Shown here: in pieces, positions 31,924 to 40,613 of the stretch
Layout: every line of letters starts with the position of its first letter
How positions within the stretch are numbered: the stretch's first letter is position 1
Notes under the pieces: generated by a model
Seen by the model: the letters and a program-made list of their open reading frames with translations, nothing else
Told to the model about the DNA's origin: nothing
Databases searched by the model: none
From: Longispora fulva
GTDB lineage: Bacteria; Actinomycetota; Actinomycetes; Mycobacteriales; Micromonosporaceae
Direction of reading: 5' to 3'
DNA length: 64,000 bases
Assembly (NCBI RefSeq): GCF_015751905.1
Contig: NZ_JADOUF010000001.1
Coordinates: 1,178,001-1,242,000 of the forward strand
Position numbers and translations under genes: made by a program

Positions 31924-32646
31924 ATGGCCGAAGAGGGAACAGTCGTGTGGAACCGCGAACGGCGCGCGCCCCGCCGGCAGTCGCTCGACGTCGACCGGAT
32001 CGTGGCCGCCTCCGTGGCTCTCGCCGACGCCGAGGGCCTCGACGCCTTGTCGATGCGCCGGGTCGCCGCTGACCTGGGCACGGGCACCACCTCGCTGTAC
32101 CGGCACGTCGCAGGCCGCGACGAACTCGTCGACCTGATGACCGACGCCGTCCAGGGCGAGGCGCCCCCGGTGGCCCTCACCGGGGACTGGCGTTCCGACC
32201 TGCGTGCCGTCGCGCACCGCCAGCGGGCCGCGCTGCTGTGCCACCCCTGGCTCGGCCCGGTCATGGCCACCCGCCCGGCCCTCGGCCCGAACTCCCTGCG
32301 CCAGATGGACACGGCACTCGGCGCCGCCGGGGCGCTGACCGACGACATCACACTCGCCTCCGACGTCATGGCGGTCGTCGTCGACTACGTGGTCGGCGCC
32401 GTGTCCCGCGAACTCGCCGAACTCCAGGCCCGGCGGCGCACCGGCATCACCGAGCAGGAGTGGCGGGCCAGCGTCGGCCCGTACATCCGGCAGGTGGTCG
32501 CCAGCGGTGAGTACCCGAGGTTCGCGCGCCGGGTGGTCGAGGCCGCCGACCACACGGCGGAGGAGCTGTTCGCCTTCGGCCTGTCCTGCGTCCTGGACGG
32601 CATCGCCGCCCGCGTCGCTAGCTCCCCTCCGACAGCAGGCCCGTGA
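31924..32646 (+). CDS. TetR family repressor (TetR/AcrR with TetR_C-like ligand domain)
   Basis: A 240-residue regulator. N-terminal HTH: IVAASVALADAEGLDALSMR then VAADLGTGTTSLYRHVAGRD; C-terminal helical ligand-binding domain. The ATG at 31924 is chosen as it matches the expected transcription start of a leaderless promoter; ATG at 31915 in the same frame is possible. It is divergent from the flavin monooxygenase and should repress both through the two palindromes. Its last 29 bases overlap the end of the convergent AlaRS-like gene. Confidence 0.88.
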   Translation: MAEEGTVVWNRERRAPRRQSLDVDRIVAASVALADAEGLDALSMRRVAADLGTGTTSLYRHVAGRDELVDLMTDAVQGEAPPVALTGDWRSDLRAVAHRQRAALLCHPWLGPVMATRPALGPNSLRQMDTALGAAGALTDDITLASDVMAVVVDYVVGAVSRELAELQARRRTGITEQEWRASVGPYIRQVVASGEYPRFARRVVEAADHTAEELFAFGLSCVLDGIAARVASSPPTAGP

Positions 32647-33790
32647 CCAGCTCGCGGGGCAGGCCGTGGGTGTCGTGCAGGTAGCGGTAGTCCTCCTCGC
32701 GCAGCGGCCCGCGTGAGCGCCGCCGGTCCACGATCGGCCGGCCCCGGCGGACCAGGTTCCGGAACCGGCGCTCCTCGTCCCCGAACACCCCGTGCACCTG
32801 CTCCACCCCGATGTCCTGCCCGAAGTGGTCGAGGGTGTGCTCGAGCAGCTCGCCGGGCAGGTCGGACAGCGTCCGTGACCCGTCGTGCCGCCACAGCCGG
32901 GTGAGGACCCGGCGGACGAGCCGGCGGAGCACGTACCCGGGGCCGGTGTTGGAGGGGCGGACCCCGTCGCCGAGGACGACGATCCCGGAGCGCAGGTGGT
33001 CGCAGACGATCCGCAGCGACTCCCCGTCGAGGTCCCACAGCCCCGGGACGTGCCGCAGCCACGGCTCGAACCCGTCGGTGCCGTACACGGAGGAGTGGCC
33101 GCCGAGCACGGTCACCATCCGTTCCAGGCCCATGCCCGTGTCGACGTTGCGCTGCTCGAGGGGTTCGAGGCTGCCGTCGGAGTGCCGGCGGTAGCGCATC
33201 ATCACGTGGTTCCACACCTCCACCCAGCGCGGATCGCCGGTCGGGGTGCCGCTCGGCTCGCCGTCGCCGGTCCACACGAAGATCTCCGAGTCGGGCCCGC
33301 ACGGCCCCGTCGGCCCGTTGGACCACCAGTTGTCCTCGCGGGTCAGCTCCACGGGCAGGCCCAGCCCGGTCCACGTGTCGAGGGACTCCAGGTCCGGCCC
33401 GACCCGCTCGTCGCCGCCGAACACGGTGACGTGCAGCCGGCCGGGATCGACGCCGAAGCCGTCGACGAGCAGGTCGTGGCCCCAGCGCAGGCTCGTCGGG
33501 CCGTCGTAGTCGCCGAGGGACCAGGAGCCGAGCATCTCGAAGACCGTCAGGTGGGTGTCGTCGCCGACCTCGTCCAGGTCGGTGGTGCGCAGGCACCGTT
33601 GCAGGTTGACGAGCCGTCGGCCGCCGGGATGCCGGCGACCCTCCAGGTACGGCGTCAGCGGATGCATCCCCGACGTCGTGAACAGCACCGGGTCGCCCGG
33701 TGGCGGGAGCAGGGAGCTGCCGGTGAGGCGGTGGTGGCCGCGCTCACGGTAGTACGTGATGAAGGTGTCGATGGTTGTCCGGGTGTCCAT
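32618..33790 (-). CDS. Truncated alanyl-tRNA synthetase paralogue: catalytic and tRNA-acceptor domain only
   Basis: A 390-residue protein; normal AlaRS is about 875. Class II core is present: LFTTSGMHPLTPYL, QRCLRTTDLDEVGDDTHLTV, FEMLGSWSLGDY, SNGPTGPCGPDSEIF, VEVWNHVMMRY, VDTGMGLERMVTVL, then tRNA-recognition helices SLRIVCDHLRSGIVVLGDGV and GPGYVLRRLVRRVL. It ends cleanly before the editing and C-Ala domains, at a natural domain boundary rather than a random break. Canonical PCGPCSEI reads PCGPDSEI. It may charge a small RNA or carrier with Ala, or resist an AlaRS inhibitor; these are inferences. GAAAGG 9 bases upstream is sequestered in a hairpin. Converges with and overlaps the TetR gene by 29 bases. 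Confidence 0.85.
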   Translation of the reverse strand: MDTRTTIDTFITYYRERGHHRLTGSSLLPPPGDPVLFTTSGMHPLTPYLEGRRHPGGRRLVNLQRCLRTTDLDEVGDDTHLTVFEMLGSWSLGDYDGPTSLRWGHDLLVDGFGVDPGRLHVTVFGGDERVGPDLESLDTWTGLGLPVELTREDNWWSNGPTGPCGPDSEIFVWTGDGEPSGTPTGDPRWVEVWNHVMMRYRRHSDGSLEPLEQRNVDTGMGLERMVTVLGGHSSVYGTDGFEPWLRHVPGLWDLDGESLRIVCDHLRSGIVVLGDGVRPSNTGPGYVLRRLVRRVLTRLWRHDGSRTLSDLPGELLEHTLDHFGQDIGVEQVHGVFGDEERRFRNLVRRGRPIVDRRRSRGPLREEDYRYLHDTHGLPRELVTGLLSEGS

Positions 33791-33798
33791 GGCGGTGG

Positions 33799-33824
33799 CC
33801 TTTCGGGGCATGGCGACCGAAAGG
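33799..33824 (-). promoter_or_regulatory. Hairpin sequestering the ribosome binding site of the AlaRS-like gene
   Basis: On the mRNA, CCTTTCGG (33817-33824) pairs perfectly with CCGAAAGG (33799-33806) across a 10-base loop. The 3' arm is the GAAAGG ribosome binding site for ATG 33790. An 8-bp stem of this kind would limit translation unless opened, for example by a ribosome on the leader upstream. Confidence 0.5.
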
Positions 33825-33895
33825 GACCGGCCAGGCGGCCGTGAACAGGTCAGGGGCACACCGGCGAACCGCTTCCGGTCGCCGGGTGGGATGGG

Positions 33896-33955
33896 TCAGG
33901 CAGCGACGACCGAGGAGCTGATAGCTCGCGCGGCTGCGGTGACTGAACTCTTCAT
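33896..33955 (-). CDS. Possible 19-residue Ala/Ser-rich leader peptide
   Basis: A short frame MKSSVTAAARAISSSVVAA, stop TGA at 33896-33898, lies 105 bases upstream of the AlaRS-like start. Six of 19 residues are Ala (with four codons GCA, GCC, GCG, GCT) and five are Ser. Its own ribosome binding site is weak (GGGGG directly abutting the ATG). Such a leader could sense Ala-tRNA supply, but in GC-rich DNA Ala-rich frames arise often, so this is tentative. Confidence 0.35.
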   Translation of the reverse strand: MKSSVTAAARAISSSVVAA

Positions 33956-34134
33956 CCCCCGACTCTACCCAGCCGCCGGCCCGGCGGCCGAGTGATTTCC
34001 GTTCCGCCGGGAGGCCGCCCTCAGCAGGGCCGACCGGGGGCGTCGGGGATTCGCACCGCGCGATGCGCCTGCCGCGGAACGGAATCTGCGCGTGTGTCGT
34101 CTCAGGACGGACGACACGCGGAGGAGGCCCGGCG

Positions 34135-34776
34135 ATGCGGCGACGGACAGTGGTGACGGGGGCCTGCGCGGCCCTGACGGTCGGGGGACTCGTCCTCGCC
34201 GGCCTGTGGTGGGCCCGACCGGACCCGAGGATCGAGTATCCCGCCGACGCCGCGGACCGCCCGCCCGCCGTCGTGGTCGTCGACACCACGGCGCTGGCCA
34301 TGCCGGCCTGCCCGTCCACCGGCCCCGCCGCGGCGCCCGCCGCCCCCGGCCGCCCCGGCGTCGACAAGCTCGTGGAGTGGGGCGCCGCGCGCCTCGTCCG
34401 CTGCGCCTACGCCCCGGGGGAGCAGGTCCTGGACCGGATCGACCTGGTCGACGACCCGGCGGAGGTCACCGCGGCCGTCCGGGTGCTGCGCCGGATGATC
34501 ACGGCGGAGCAGTTCGCCGGGTACTTCGACCAGGACACCATGGTGCACAACCTCGCGGCGTTCCCAACATTTCGGTACCTGTTCCAATTTCCCGACGGTC
34601 ACGTGACCGAGGTGGACGAGCGCGACGGGTACCACCGCGACGGGCTGCTCCGGCTGCGCTGGTCGGTCCGGGGCAGCTCGGTGGAGCCGCTGGCCGTGCC
34701 GGGCCGGCGCGGCTGCGGACCCCGCCAGGCCCGGCCGTGCGGGGTGAGCGGCACGTCGGCGACCCTGCCCGACTGA
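34135..34776 (+). CDS. Membrane-anchored or secreted protein of unknown function
   Basis: A 213-residue protein with an N-terminal hydrophobic segment (VVTGACAALTVGGLVLAGLWW, about 6-26) following MRRR, so it is a signal anchor or signal peptide. The remainder has a Pro/Ala linker, then an alpha/beta-looking domain (VDKLVEWGAARLVRCAYAPG, DDPAEVTAAVRVLRRMIT, FRYLFQFPDGHVTEVDE) and a basic C-terminus with two Cys near the end. No recognised family. GGAGGAG lies 8 bases before the ATG, a strong site. Alone between divergent and convergent neighbours. Confidence 0.7.
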   Translation: MRRRTVVTGACAALTVGGLVLAGLWWARPDPRIEYPADAADRPPAVVVVDTTALAMPACPSTGPAAAPAAPGRPGVDKLVEWGAARLVRCAYAPGEQVLDRIDLVDDPAEVTAAVRVLRRMITAEQFAGYFDQDTMVHNLAAFPTFRYLFQFPDGHVTEVDERDGYHRDGLLRLRWSVRGSSVEPLAVPGRRGCGPRQARPCGVSGTSATLPD

Positions 34777-34794
34777 CGCCGCCGGGGCCCGCTG

Positions 34795-34878
34795 GGGCTG
34801 CCCGGGCCGCGAGGGCTGTCCGGGCCGAGTCTGTGGGCTGCCCGCGCCGCGCCCGAGGCTGCCCGCGCCGCGCCGCAC
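34795..34878. repeat. Imperfect GC-rich tandem repeat, four units of about 21 bases
   Basis: Units start GGGCTGCCCGGGCCGCGA, GGGCTGTCCGGGCCGAG, GGGCTGCCCGCGCCGCGC and GGCTGCCCGCGCCGCGCC. The last two share 18 identical bases (34836-34853 and 34857-34874). It lies in the 200-base convergent gap after 34776 and holds no gene. Confidence 0.7.
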
Positions 34879-34981
34879 CGGCAGGGCCGGGGTGCCGGCA
34901 CGACGACGGCCGGGAGTCGTCGCCGCTCAGGCCGAGGGTGCGACAACTTCCCGGCAGGCGTCGCCGCCCGGACCGGAGGGG

Positions 34982-35323
34982 TCAGTCCAGGACGTACAGG
35001 GTCCAGCGGGTCGGGGACGTGCCGCGCAGCTCGTACTCCGAGCCGGGGCGCAGGGTCACCCGGCCGTGGGGGGCGAGGGGGAGCGCGCCGACGGGCAGCC
35101 CGGCGCGGCGCAGCCGGTACGCCCGGCCCGGCGTGAACCACGAGCCACCGGTCACGGCCCAGTCCACCCCGTCGTGGGCGATCCGGTAGGTGTCGCCGGG
35201 GGTCATCCAGTACACGAATGCCCCGCCACCATCCAGACGCAGACAACTGATCCGGAACCGATCGGCGGCGCTCAACGTGGCGAGCGTGCCGAGGGCGGTG
35301 GCGGTGAGTTGGCCGAGGGACAT
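34982..35323 (-). CDS. Small hypothetical protein, all-beta
   Basis: A 113-residue protein. After an N-terminal helix (MSLGQLTATALGTLATLSAA), short strands alternate with turns: FVYWMTPGDTYRIAHDGVDW, GGSWFTPGRAYRLRRAGLP, GRVTLRPGSEYELRG and TRWTLYVLD. No family recognised; no signal peptide of normal length. AGGAGG lies 6 bases before the ATG, a very strong site. It is divergent from a LysR regulator at 35408, which probably controls it. Confidence 0.6.
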   Translation of the reverse strand: MSLGQLTATALGTLATLSAADRFRISCLRLDGGGAFVYWMTPGDTYRIAHDGVDWAVTGGSWFTPGRAYRLRRAGLPVGALPLAPHGRVTLRPGSEYELRGTSPTRWTLYVLD

Positions 35324-35382
35324 GGTGAGCCTCCTATGTAATGACTAGGTCAGGGTGCCACTTCCCCTACGTTCTGTGATAT

Positions 35383-35398
35383 CCCGATCGGGTATAAC
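35383..35398 (+). promoter_or_regulatory. LysR-gene promoter with adjoining palindrome
   Basis: CCCGATCGGG (35383-35392), a perfect 10-bp palindrome, directly abuts TATAAC (35393-35398), a good -10. The LysR ATG is at 35408, so the transcript would have a 5' leader of only a few bases or none. No convincing -35. The palindrome could be the autoregulation site. Confidence 0.5.
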
Positions 35399-35407
35399 GT
35401 TGATCTT

Positions 35408-36385
35408 ATGGAGCTGGATCTTCGGCACCTTCGGGTGTTGTGCCAGGTCGCGGAGTCGGGAAGCGTCTCGCGGGCCGCTGTCGCGCTGGGGGTTTCCCAG
35501 CCCGCGCTCACCGCCAAACTGGGCCGGATCGAAACGGCCCTGGGGGGCAGACTCTTCGAGCGCGGGCCACAGGGTGTGGAACCCACAGCACTCGGGCATT
35601 TCGTGCTGAGGCGGGCGCGGGGCATCCTGTCGGAGATGGGCGAGCTGGTCGCCGGCGGCCGGACGGAGAACGTCGGCGCGCTGCGGTTCGGGGCCCTGCG
35701 CAGTAGCTTCATCGGCGCCCTCCTGGGCCGGCTCCAGCAAGACCTCCCCGCCCGCGACGTCAGCACCCGGGTCGACTCCTCCGGGGTCGTCGTCGCCCAA
35801 CTGCTCGCCAACGACCTGGTCGACGTCGTGGTGATCGGCGCGCACAAGAGCCACCTGCCGCCGTGCCCGCCCGGCGTCGTCGAGCGGGTGATCGTCGACC
35901 CCGAGCCGCTGTACGTGGTCCTGGCCGCCGAGCACCGGATGGCCTGCCTCGACATGATCGACCTGGCCGACCTCGCCAAGGACTGGTGGATCGGGCCGCC
36001 CGGCGGGGACGACGGCAGCCTGGCGGTGTTCCGCGAGGCGTGCGAGAGGGCAGGGTTCACCCCCCGGCTGCGGTACACGAACCTGGAGGCCACCGACGCC
36101 GAGCAGCTGGTGGCCACGGGGCAGGGCGCGATGATGTGCGTGCCGACGTACCCGGGGCGGCGCGAGGTGGTGGTGCTGCCCCTCGCCGGCCAGCCGATCC
36201 TGGGGCACCGGGTGCTCCGCTGGCGGCCGGAGGCGGTGTCGGCCGCCGAGGTGGACGTGATCCACCAGGCGACGATCGACGTGTACGTCGACGCGGTCCG
36301 CCGCAACACGGCCACGCTCCCGTGGTGGGACCGGCATCCGGAGACCCACCCGGTGCTGTGGGCCCCGGTCCCGGCCGGCGTGTGA
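35408..36385 (+). CDS. LysR family transcriptional regulator
   Basis: A 325-residue regulator. N-terminal HTH: LRHLRVLCQVAESGSVSRAA, LGVSQPALTAKLGRIETALG, LFERGPQGVEPTALG, as in all LysR proteins. Residues 90-310 are the periplasmic-binding-protein-like effector domain. Divergent from the small beta protein at 35323, the usual LysR target layout. The ATG lies 9 bases after the -10. A bidirectional hairpin follows the gene. Confidence 0.9.
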   Translation: MELDLRHLRVLCQVAESGSVSRAAVALGVSQPALTAKLGRIETALGGRLFERGPQGVEPTALGHFVLRRARGILSEMGELVAGGRTENVGALRFGALRSSFIGALLGRLQQDLPARDVSTRVDSSGVVVAQLLANDLVDVVVIGAHKSHLPPCPPGVVERVIVDPEPLYVVLAAEHRMACLDMIDLADLAKDWWIGPPGGDDGSLAVFREACERAGFTPRLRYTNLEATDAEQLVATGQGAMMCVPTYPGRREVVVLPLAGQPILGHRVLRWRPEAVSAAEVDVIHQATIDVYVDAVRRNTATLPWWDRHPETHPVLWAPVPAGV

Positions 36386-36395
36386 CGAACGGGAA

Positions 36396-36425
36396 CGGGG
36401 CGGGCACCCGCAGGTGTCCGCCCCG
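36396..36425. terminator. Bidirectional terminator between LysR and protease genes
   Basis: 13-bp stem (36396-36408 with 36413-36425, including one G-U pair), 4-base loop, in the 52-base gap between two convergent genes. Confidence 0.75.
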
Positions 36426-36437
36426 CCCGGGGTTCGA

Positions 36438-38000
36438 CTAGCTGAGCGTGAGCGCGGCGTCGTCGATGACGAAGGACGTCTGGAGGGAGGAGTCCTCCAC
36501 GCCGGTGAACTTGATGGTCACGGTCTGGCCGGCGAGGGACGACACGTCAAAGGTGCGCAGGACGTATCCGGCGGCGGCGTTGACGTTGCTGTACGTGGCC
36601 AGGGTGGTCGAGCCAGCCTGCACGGTGAGCTTGTCGTAGACGGTGCTACCGGTCTCGCCGGTGTCGATGTGCAGGTAGAAGCTCAGGGTGGCGTGACAGC
36701 CGGCCTGGATGGCCACGGACTGCGACAGGGTGTCGGTGTGGCTGCTGCCGTACCCGTTGAGCCACGCCTTGTAGGAGCCGGCGTGCGCGGGTTCGCTGGT
36801 GCCGTTGTCGATCACGCCGGAGGACGCGGTCCACGACGCGGCACCCGACTCGAAGCCCGGGTTGAGCAGCTTCTGGCCGGTGCACGTGCCGCCGGGCGAG
36901 GTGACCGTCCAGGTGAAGGTCGTGGAGCCGGTCGCGTTGGTGGTGTCCTTCGCGGTGACGGTCACGGTGGCGGTCTGGACCGTGGTCGGCGTGCCGGAGA
37001 TCAGGCCGGTGCTGGCGTTGATCGACAGGCCGGCTGGCAGGCCGGTGGCCGAGTACGTCAGCGTCTGGCCCGGGGCGGAGTCCGACGCGGAGATCTGCAC
37101 GCTCGCGGCCGTGCCGGTGACGGAGGACTGGTTGCCCGGGTTGGTCACCGTGACGGTGTTGCCCGGGGTGCTGGCGCCGGTGAGCAGGCAGCCGGCGACC
37201 GTCAGGTCGAGCATGCGCGAGGAGTTGACGCAGGTGCTGAACCAGTACACCTGCTGGCCGTAGCTCTGGCCCTGGGTCCAGGTCACGTTGCCGGCCGCGT
37301 CGACCTCGCACGGGTTGTTCAGCGTGCAGCGCGCGCCGTCGTCGTTACCGGTGTTGTTGACCCCGACGACGGTCCGGCTGGAGTCCAGGATCGGCGAGCC
37401 GGAGGTGCCGTGCGTGGTGTTGCAGCCGGTGTTGTAGCGGATGGAGTCCTTCCACGTCCAGGCGTCCTCCTTCAGCTGGTACACGAAGCCGTTGATGTTG
37501 CAGGTCCAGGTCTGCTTCCAGTACCCCGACGGGATCGTCATCGCGATCCCGTCGGCCGGGTGGCTGGCGGCGATCGTCATCGGCGAGACGCCGAAGCTGC
37601 TCTGGACCTGGGCGATGGTCTGGTTCAACCGGTACAGCGAGACGTCGGTTCCGGTCATCGTCGCGTAGATCAGCAGGTCGGCCCGGACGGTGCCGAGCGA
37701 GCCGCCCGAGTCGTTGAGCAGCGTGCCCGAGCGGGTGCTGGCCTTGTTCTGCAGGACGACGCCCGCGCCGGGCATTCCGCCCTCGTAGCAGTGCCCGTTC
37801 GTCAGCATCATCGCCCGGTCGGTGCTCGCCGAGGTCGGGAATTTGACCAGGGACGCCGAGCAGTTGTCCAGCGCGATGGTGGCGTTGAGCCCGGTGGCCT
37901 GGATGCTCGGGGCGGCGGCCGTCGCCGGGGCGGCGCTCCCGGCGACCACGGCCGCGGCGAGCAGGACCGCACCGAGACCGGTGACGAGTCGTTTGCGCAT
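36438..38000 (-). CDS. Secreted trypsin-like serine protease with Ig-like and C-terminal carbohydrate-binding-like domains
   Basis: A 520-residue exported enzyme. Sec signal to about residue 29 (cleavage ATA-AAP). Catalytic domain (about 35-275) with His70 (TNGHC), Asp119 (TDVSLY) and Ser200 (HGTSGSP), and several Cys that probably form disulfides. An Ig-like putative domain follows (about 290-370; [20 protein letters not shown]), then a C-terminal beta-jelly-roll (about 380-520) starting [18 protein letters not shown] and ending [11 protein letters not shown], typical of carbohydrate- or cell-wall-binding modules. GGAG lies 5 bases before the ATG. Probably an extracellular protease tethered to polymers. 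Confidence 0.85.
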   Translation of the reverse strand: MRKRLVTGLGAVLLAAAVVAGSAAPATAAAPSIQATGLNATIALDNCSASLVKFPTSASTDRAMMLTNGHCYEGGMPGAGVVLQNKASTRSGTLLNDSGGSLGTVRADLLIYATMTGTDVSLYRLNQTIAQVQSSFGVSPMTIAASHPADGIAMTIPSGYWKQTWTCNINGFVYQLKEDAWTWKDSIRYNTGCNTTHGTSGSPILDSSRTVVGVNNTGNDDGARCTLNNPCEVDAAGNVTWTQGQSYGQQVYWFSTCVNSSRMLDLTVAGCLLTGASTPGNTVTVTNPGNQSSVTGTAASVQISASDSAPGQTLTYSATGLPAGLSINASTGLISGTPTTVQTATVTVTAKDTTNATGSTTFTWTVTSPGGTCTGQKLLNPGFESGAASWTASSGVIDNGTSEPAHAGSYKAWLNGYGSSHTDTLSQSVAIQAGCHATLSFYLHIDTGETGSTVYDKLTVQAGSTTLATYSNVNAAAGYVLRTFDVSSLAGQTVTIKFTGVEDSSLQTSFVIDDAALTLS

Positions 38001-38110
38001 GGAAACTCCATGTGTTGAGGGGTGACAGTGGACCGCCGCCCGTCGTGCAATAGGCAGCCGTCGATGGCACTGTACTAGTTAATGAGCGTTCAGGGTGCTC
38101 GTCTGACACG

Positions 38111-39040
38111 TCACCCGCCGAGCGCGGCGGCGAGTTCGTCGCGACCGTGGACCCCCGTCTTGCGGTATATGGCCTTCAGATGGTCGTGCACCGTGTACAG
38201 CGACAGGTCCAGCCGTCGGGCGATCCCCTTGGCCGGCAACCCGTCGAGCACGTGGCCGAGGACGGCGTTCTCCCTGGCGGTGACGCCGTACCAGGCGACG
38301 ACGGCCGGCAGCAGCACCCGGCCGGACGCCGGCTGGACCGTGACCGCCACCTCGTCCGGCGCGCCGCCGTCGAGGAGCTGGGCGTGCAGCGCCGTCCAGC
38401 CGTGCGCGGCCGGGATCCGGCTGAGCGCGACCCCGGTGCCCCGCCGCGCCGTGTACACGACGTTCCACAGCGTGCCGAACAGGTCCTCGTCGGTCCGCGC
38501 GTCGGGCACCAGCGCCCGCAGTGCCGCCCGGGCGGTGGGGGTCGCCCGCACCGTGTCGTCGGCCCCGACGAACACCACGGCCGGCCCGGGCCCGCCGCGA
38601 CCGGGTGCCAGGGGCCGACCGGCCACGAACCCGCGCAGGGCACGGGCCAGCCCGCCGGCCAGGGCCCCCGCCCGGGTCGCCTCGGCGGCGGAGAACGGCC
38701 GGCCGCCCCAGCCGCGCAGCAGCACCAGCTCGCCCCAGGTCACCCCGCCGTGCCGGGCCGCGATCCGCAGCGCGCCACCGAAGCCCTCAGCGGCCATCAG
38801 GCGGTGCAGGTCCGCGCTGTACCGGGGCGGCACCCCGGCCCCCAATGCCAGCACCGGAGGGGCGACGCCGGGCTCCTCGATCTCCAGCCACTGGCGCGCC
38901 CGGGCGCTGTACGCGCGCTCGTGGGCGACGAAGCAGCCCGCGCCGGTGACGGGGTCGAGCCCGAGGAGCAGGTACCCGTCGTGCGGGATGACCCGGCCCA
39001 CCCGGTCGGACAGCTCCGCCCCCAGCTCCGCGACGCTCAT
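38111..39040 (-). CDS. LuxR-family regulator with GAF-like N-terminal half
   Basis: A 309-residue protein. The C-terminal LuxR HTH is clear: YGVTARENAVLGHVLDGLPA, then GIARRLDLSLYTVHDHLKAI. The first roughly 230 residues (VGRVIPHDGYLLLGLDPVTG at the start) look like a GAF-type sensor domain without a receiver motif. Divergent from the amidase at 39147, which is a plausible target. The ligand is unknown. Confidence 0.82.
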   Translation of the reverse strand: MSVAELGAELSDRVGRVIPHDGYLLLGLDPVTGAGCFVAHERAYSARARQWLEIEEPGVAPPVLALGAGVPPRYSADLHRLMAAEGFGGALRIAARHGGVTWGELVLLRGWGGRPFSAAEATRAGALAGGLARALRGFVAGRPLAPGRGGPGPAVVFVGADDTVRATPTARAALRALVPDARTDEDLFGTLWNVVYTARRGTGVALSRIPAAHGWTALHAQLLDGGAPDEVAVTVQPASGRVLLPAVVAWYGVTARENAVLGHVLDGLPAKGIARRLDLSLYTVHDHLKAIYRKTGVHGRDELAAALGG

Positions 39041-39146
39041 GGGGCCGAGTGTGCCCCCGCGCCACCCCCGAAGTCTCGGGATTTTCGCCCGGACCCGCCG
39101 GACCGAGGATCACCATGGGGAACCGCCCCACGGAGGGAAGGCACCA

Positions 39147-40565
39147 GTGGAACCGCACGAGTACGCCAGCTACGACGCCCTCGGCCTGCGCGACCTGATC
39201 CGGGCCGGCGAGGTGACCGCCGCCGAGGTGGAGGCCGCGGCCCGGGCCGCGCTGGAGACCGTGAACCCGCGGCTCAACGGCCTGGCCCTGCCGCTGTTCG
39301 ATCCGGCCCTGGCCCACGCCGTGGACGGGCCGCTGGCCGGGGTGCCGTTCCTGGTCAAGGACGGCGGCCCGATGGCGGAGGGCGTGCCGTTCTTCGTCGG
39401 CAGCAGGGCGGTGCCCGGCCCGCGCGCGCACCACGACACGGACCTGATGGCCCGGTTCCGCGCGGCGGGGCTGGTCACCCTGGGGCTGACCACGGTCCCG
39501 GAGCTGCTGCTCAGCTTCGCCACCGAGTCCGCGCGGTACGGCGTCACCCGCAACCCGTGGGACCCCGCGCGCGGCGCCGGCGGCTCCAGCGGCGGAGCGG
39601 CGGCGCTCGTGGCCGCCGGGGCGGTGCCGCTCGCGCACGGCAACGACGGCGCGGGCTCGCTGCGGGTACCGGCCTCGTGCTGCGGGCTCGTCGGGCTCAA
39701 ACCCAGCCGGGGCCGGGTGCCGTGCGGGCCGGACGCGGGGGAGACGCTGTTCGGGATGTCGGCCGAGTTCGGACTGACCCGGACCGTCCGCGACGCCGCG
39801 GCCCTGCTCGACGCGGTTGCCGGCCCTGCCGTCGGCGACCGGTACGCCCTGCCGACCCCGGCCGTCCCGTACGCCGAGGACCTGCGGGCGGACCCGGGGA
39901 CGCTGCGGGTCGCGGTGACCACGACAGCCTGGTCCGGGGTGGCCGTCGATCCCGAGGTGGCCGCCGTCGCCGAGCGGGTCGGCCGGGTGCTGGAGGGGAT
40001 GGGACACGTCGTGACCGGTGCCGGCCCCGCCGTGGACTGGGAGGCCGTGATGGCCGCCCACGCCCTGGAAGGCCTCGGCTCCGGAGCGATGATGCTGCTG
40101 GCCCCGAGGCGGCCGGATCCGGCCATGATGGAGGCCGTGTCCCGGCGGGTCCTGGCCGACGCGGCCGCGGCGACCGCGCTGGACGTGATGACGGGCCTGG
40201 ACGCCCAGAACCGGGTGACCCGCGCGGTCGGCATGTTCTTCGCCGGCCAGGACGTCCTCGTCACGCCGACCCTGGGTCAGCCGCCGGCCCCGCACGGCAC
40301 GCTGCGCTACGACGAGCCCGCCCACACGGTGCGAAGCTGGCTCGACGCGGTGTTCGCGTACGGCCCGTTCACCGGGCTGTTCAACATCACCGGCCAGCCG
40401 GCGATCAGCCTGCCGCTCGGGGAGAGCTCCGGCGGACTGCCGATCGGGGTGCAGCTCGTCGCCGGGCCCGGCCGCGAGGACGTCCTGTTCCGGCTCGCGG
40501 CCCGACTGGAGGAGGCACTGCCGTGGCGCGACCGGGTGCCGGCCGTCCACGTGGGACGGCGCTGA
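39147..40565 (+). CDS. Amidase signature family enzyme
   Basis: A 472-residue amidase. The Ser-cisSer-Lys triad can be read: Lys71 (PFLVKDGG), Ser147 (GAGGSSGGAAALV) and nucleophile Ser171 (GNDGAGSLRVPASCCGLVGL). The family hydrolyses amide bonds of small carboxamides, acylated amines or peptides; the substrate is not evident. The GTG at 39147 follows GGAGGGAAGG. It is divergent from a LuxR regulator and followed by a strong terminator. Confidence 0.88.
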   Translation: MEPHEYASYDALGLRDLIRAGEVTAAEVEAAARAALETVNPRLNGLALPLFDPALAHAVDGPLAGVPFLVKDGGPMAEGVPFFVGSRAVPGPRAHHDTDLMARFRAAGLVTLGLTTVPELLLSFATESARYGVTRNPWDPARGAGGSSGGAAALVAAGAVPLAHGNDGAGSLRVPASCCGLVGLKPSRGRVPCGPDAGETLFGMSAEFGLTRTVRDAAALLDAVAGPAVGDRYALPTPAVPYAEDLRADPGTLRVAVTTTAWSGVAVDPEVAAVAERVGRVLEGMGHVVTGAGPAVDWEAVMAAHALEGLGSGAMMLLAPRRPDPAMMEAVSRRVLADAAAATALDVMTGLDAQNRVTRAVGMFFAGQDVLVTPTLGQPPAPHGTLRYDEPAHTVRSWLDAVFAYGPFTGLFNITGQPAISLPLGESSGGLPIGVQLVAGPGREDVLFRLAARLEEALPWRDRVPAVHVGRR

Positions 40566-40570
40566 CCGCG

Positions 40571-40607
40571 CCGAAGCCCGTCGCGGTGTCCCCGCGACGG
40601 GCTTCGG
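40571..40607 (+). terminator. Strong terminator after the amidase gene
   Basis: Perfect 16-bp stem (40571-40586 with 40592-40607), 5-base loop TGTCC, 5 bases past the stop. Confidence 0.85.
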
Positions 40608-40613
40608 AGGGTA

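Noticed and set aside
30351-32369. N-terminal extension of the flavin monooxygenase to 32369
   Set aside because: The frame is open, but the extension overlaps the divergent TetR gene and the twin operators; the FAD motif begins at the ATG 31850, which also has a good ribosome binding site.
33791-34100. T-box riboswitch upstream of the AlaRS-like gene
   Set aside because: I found no T-box AGGGUGGNACCGCG-type core or long stem structures; only the short leader frame and the hairpin are visible.
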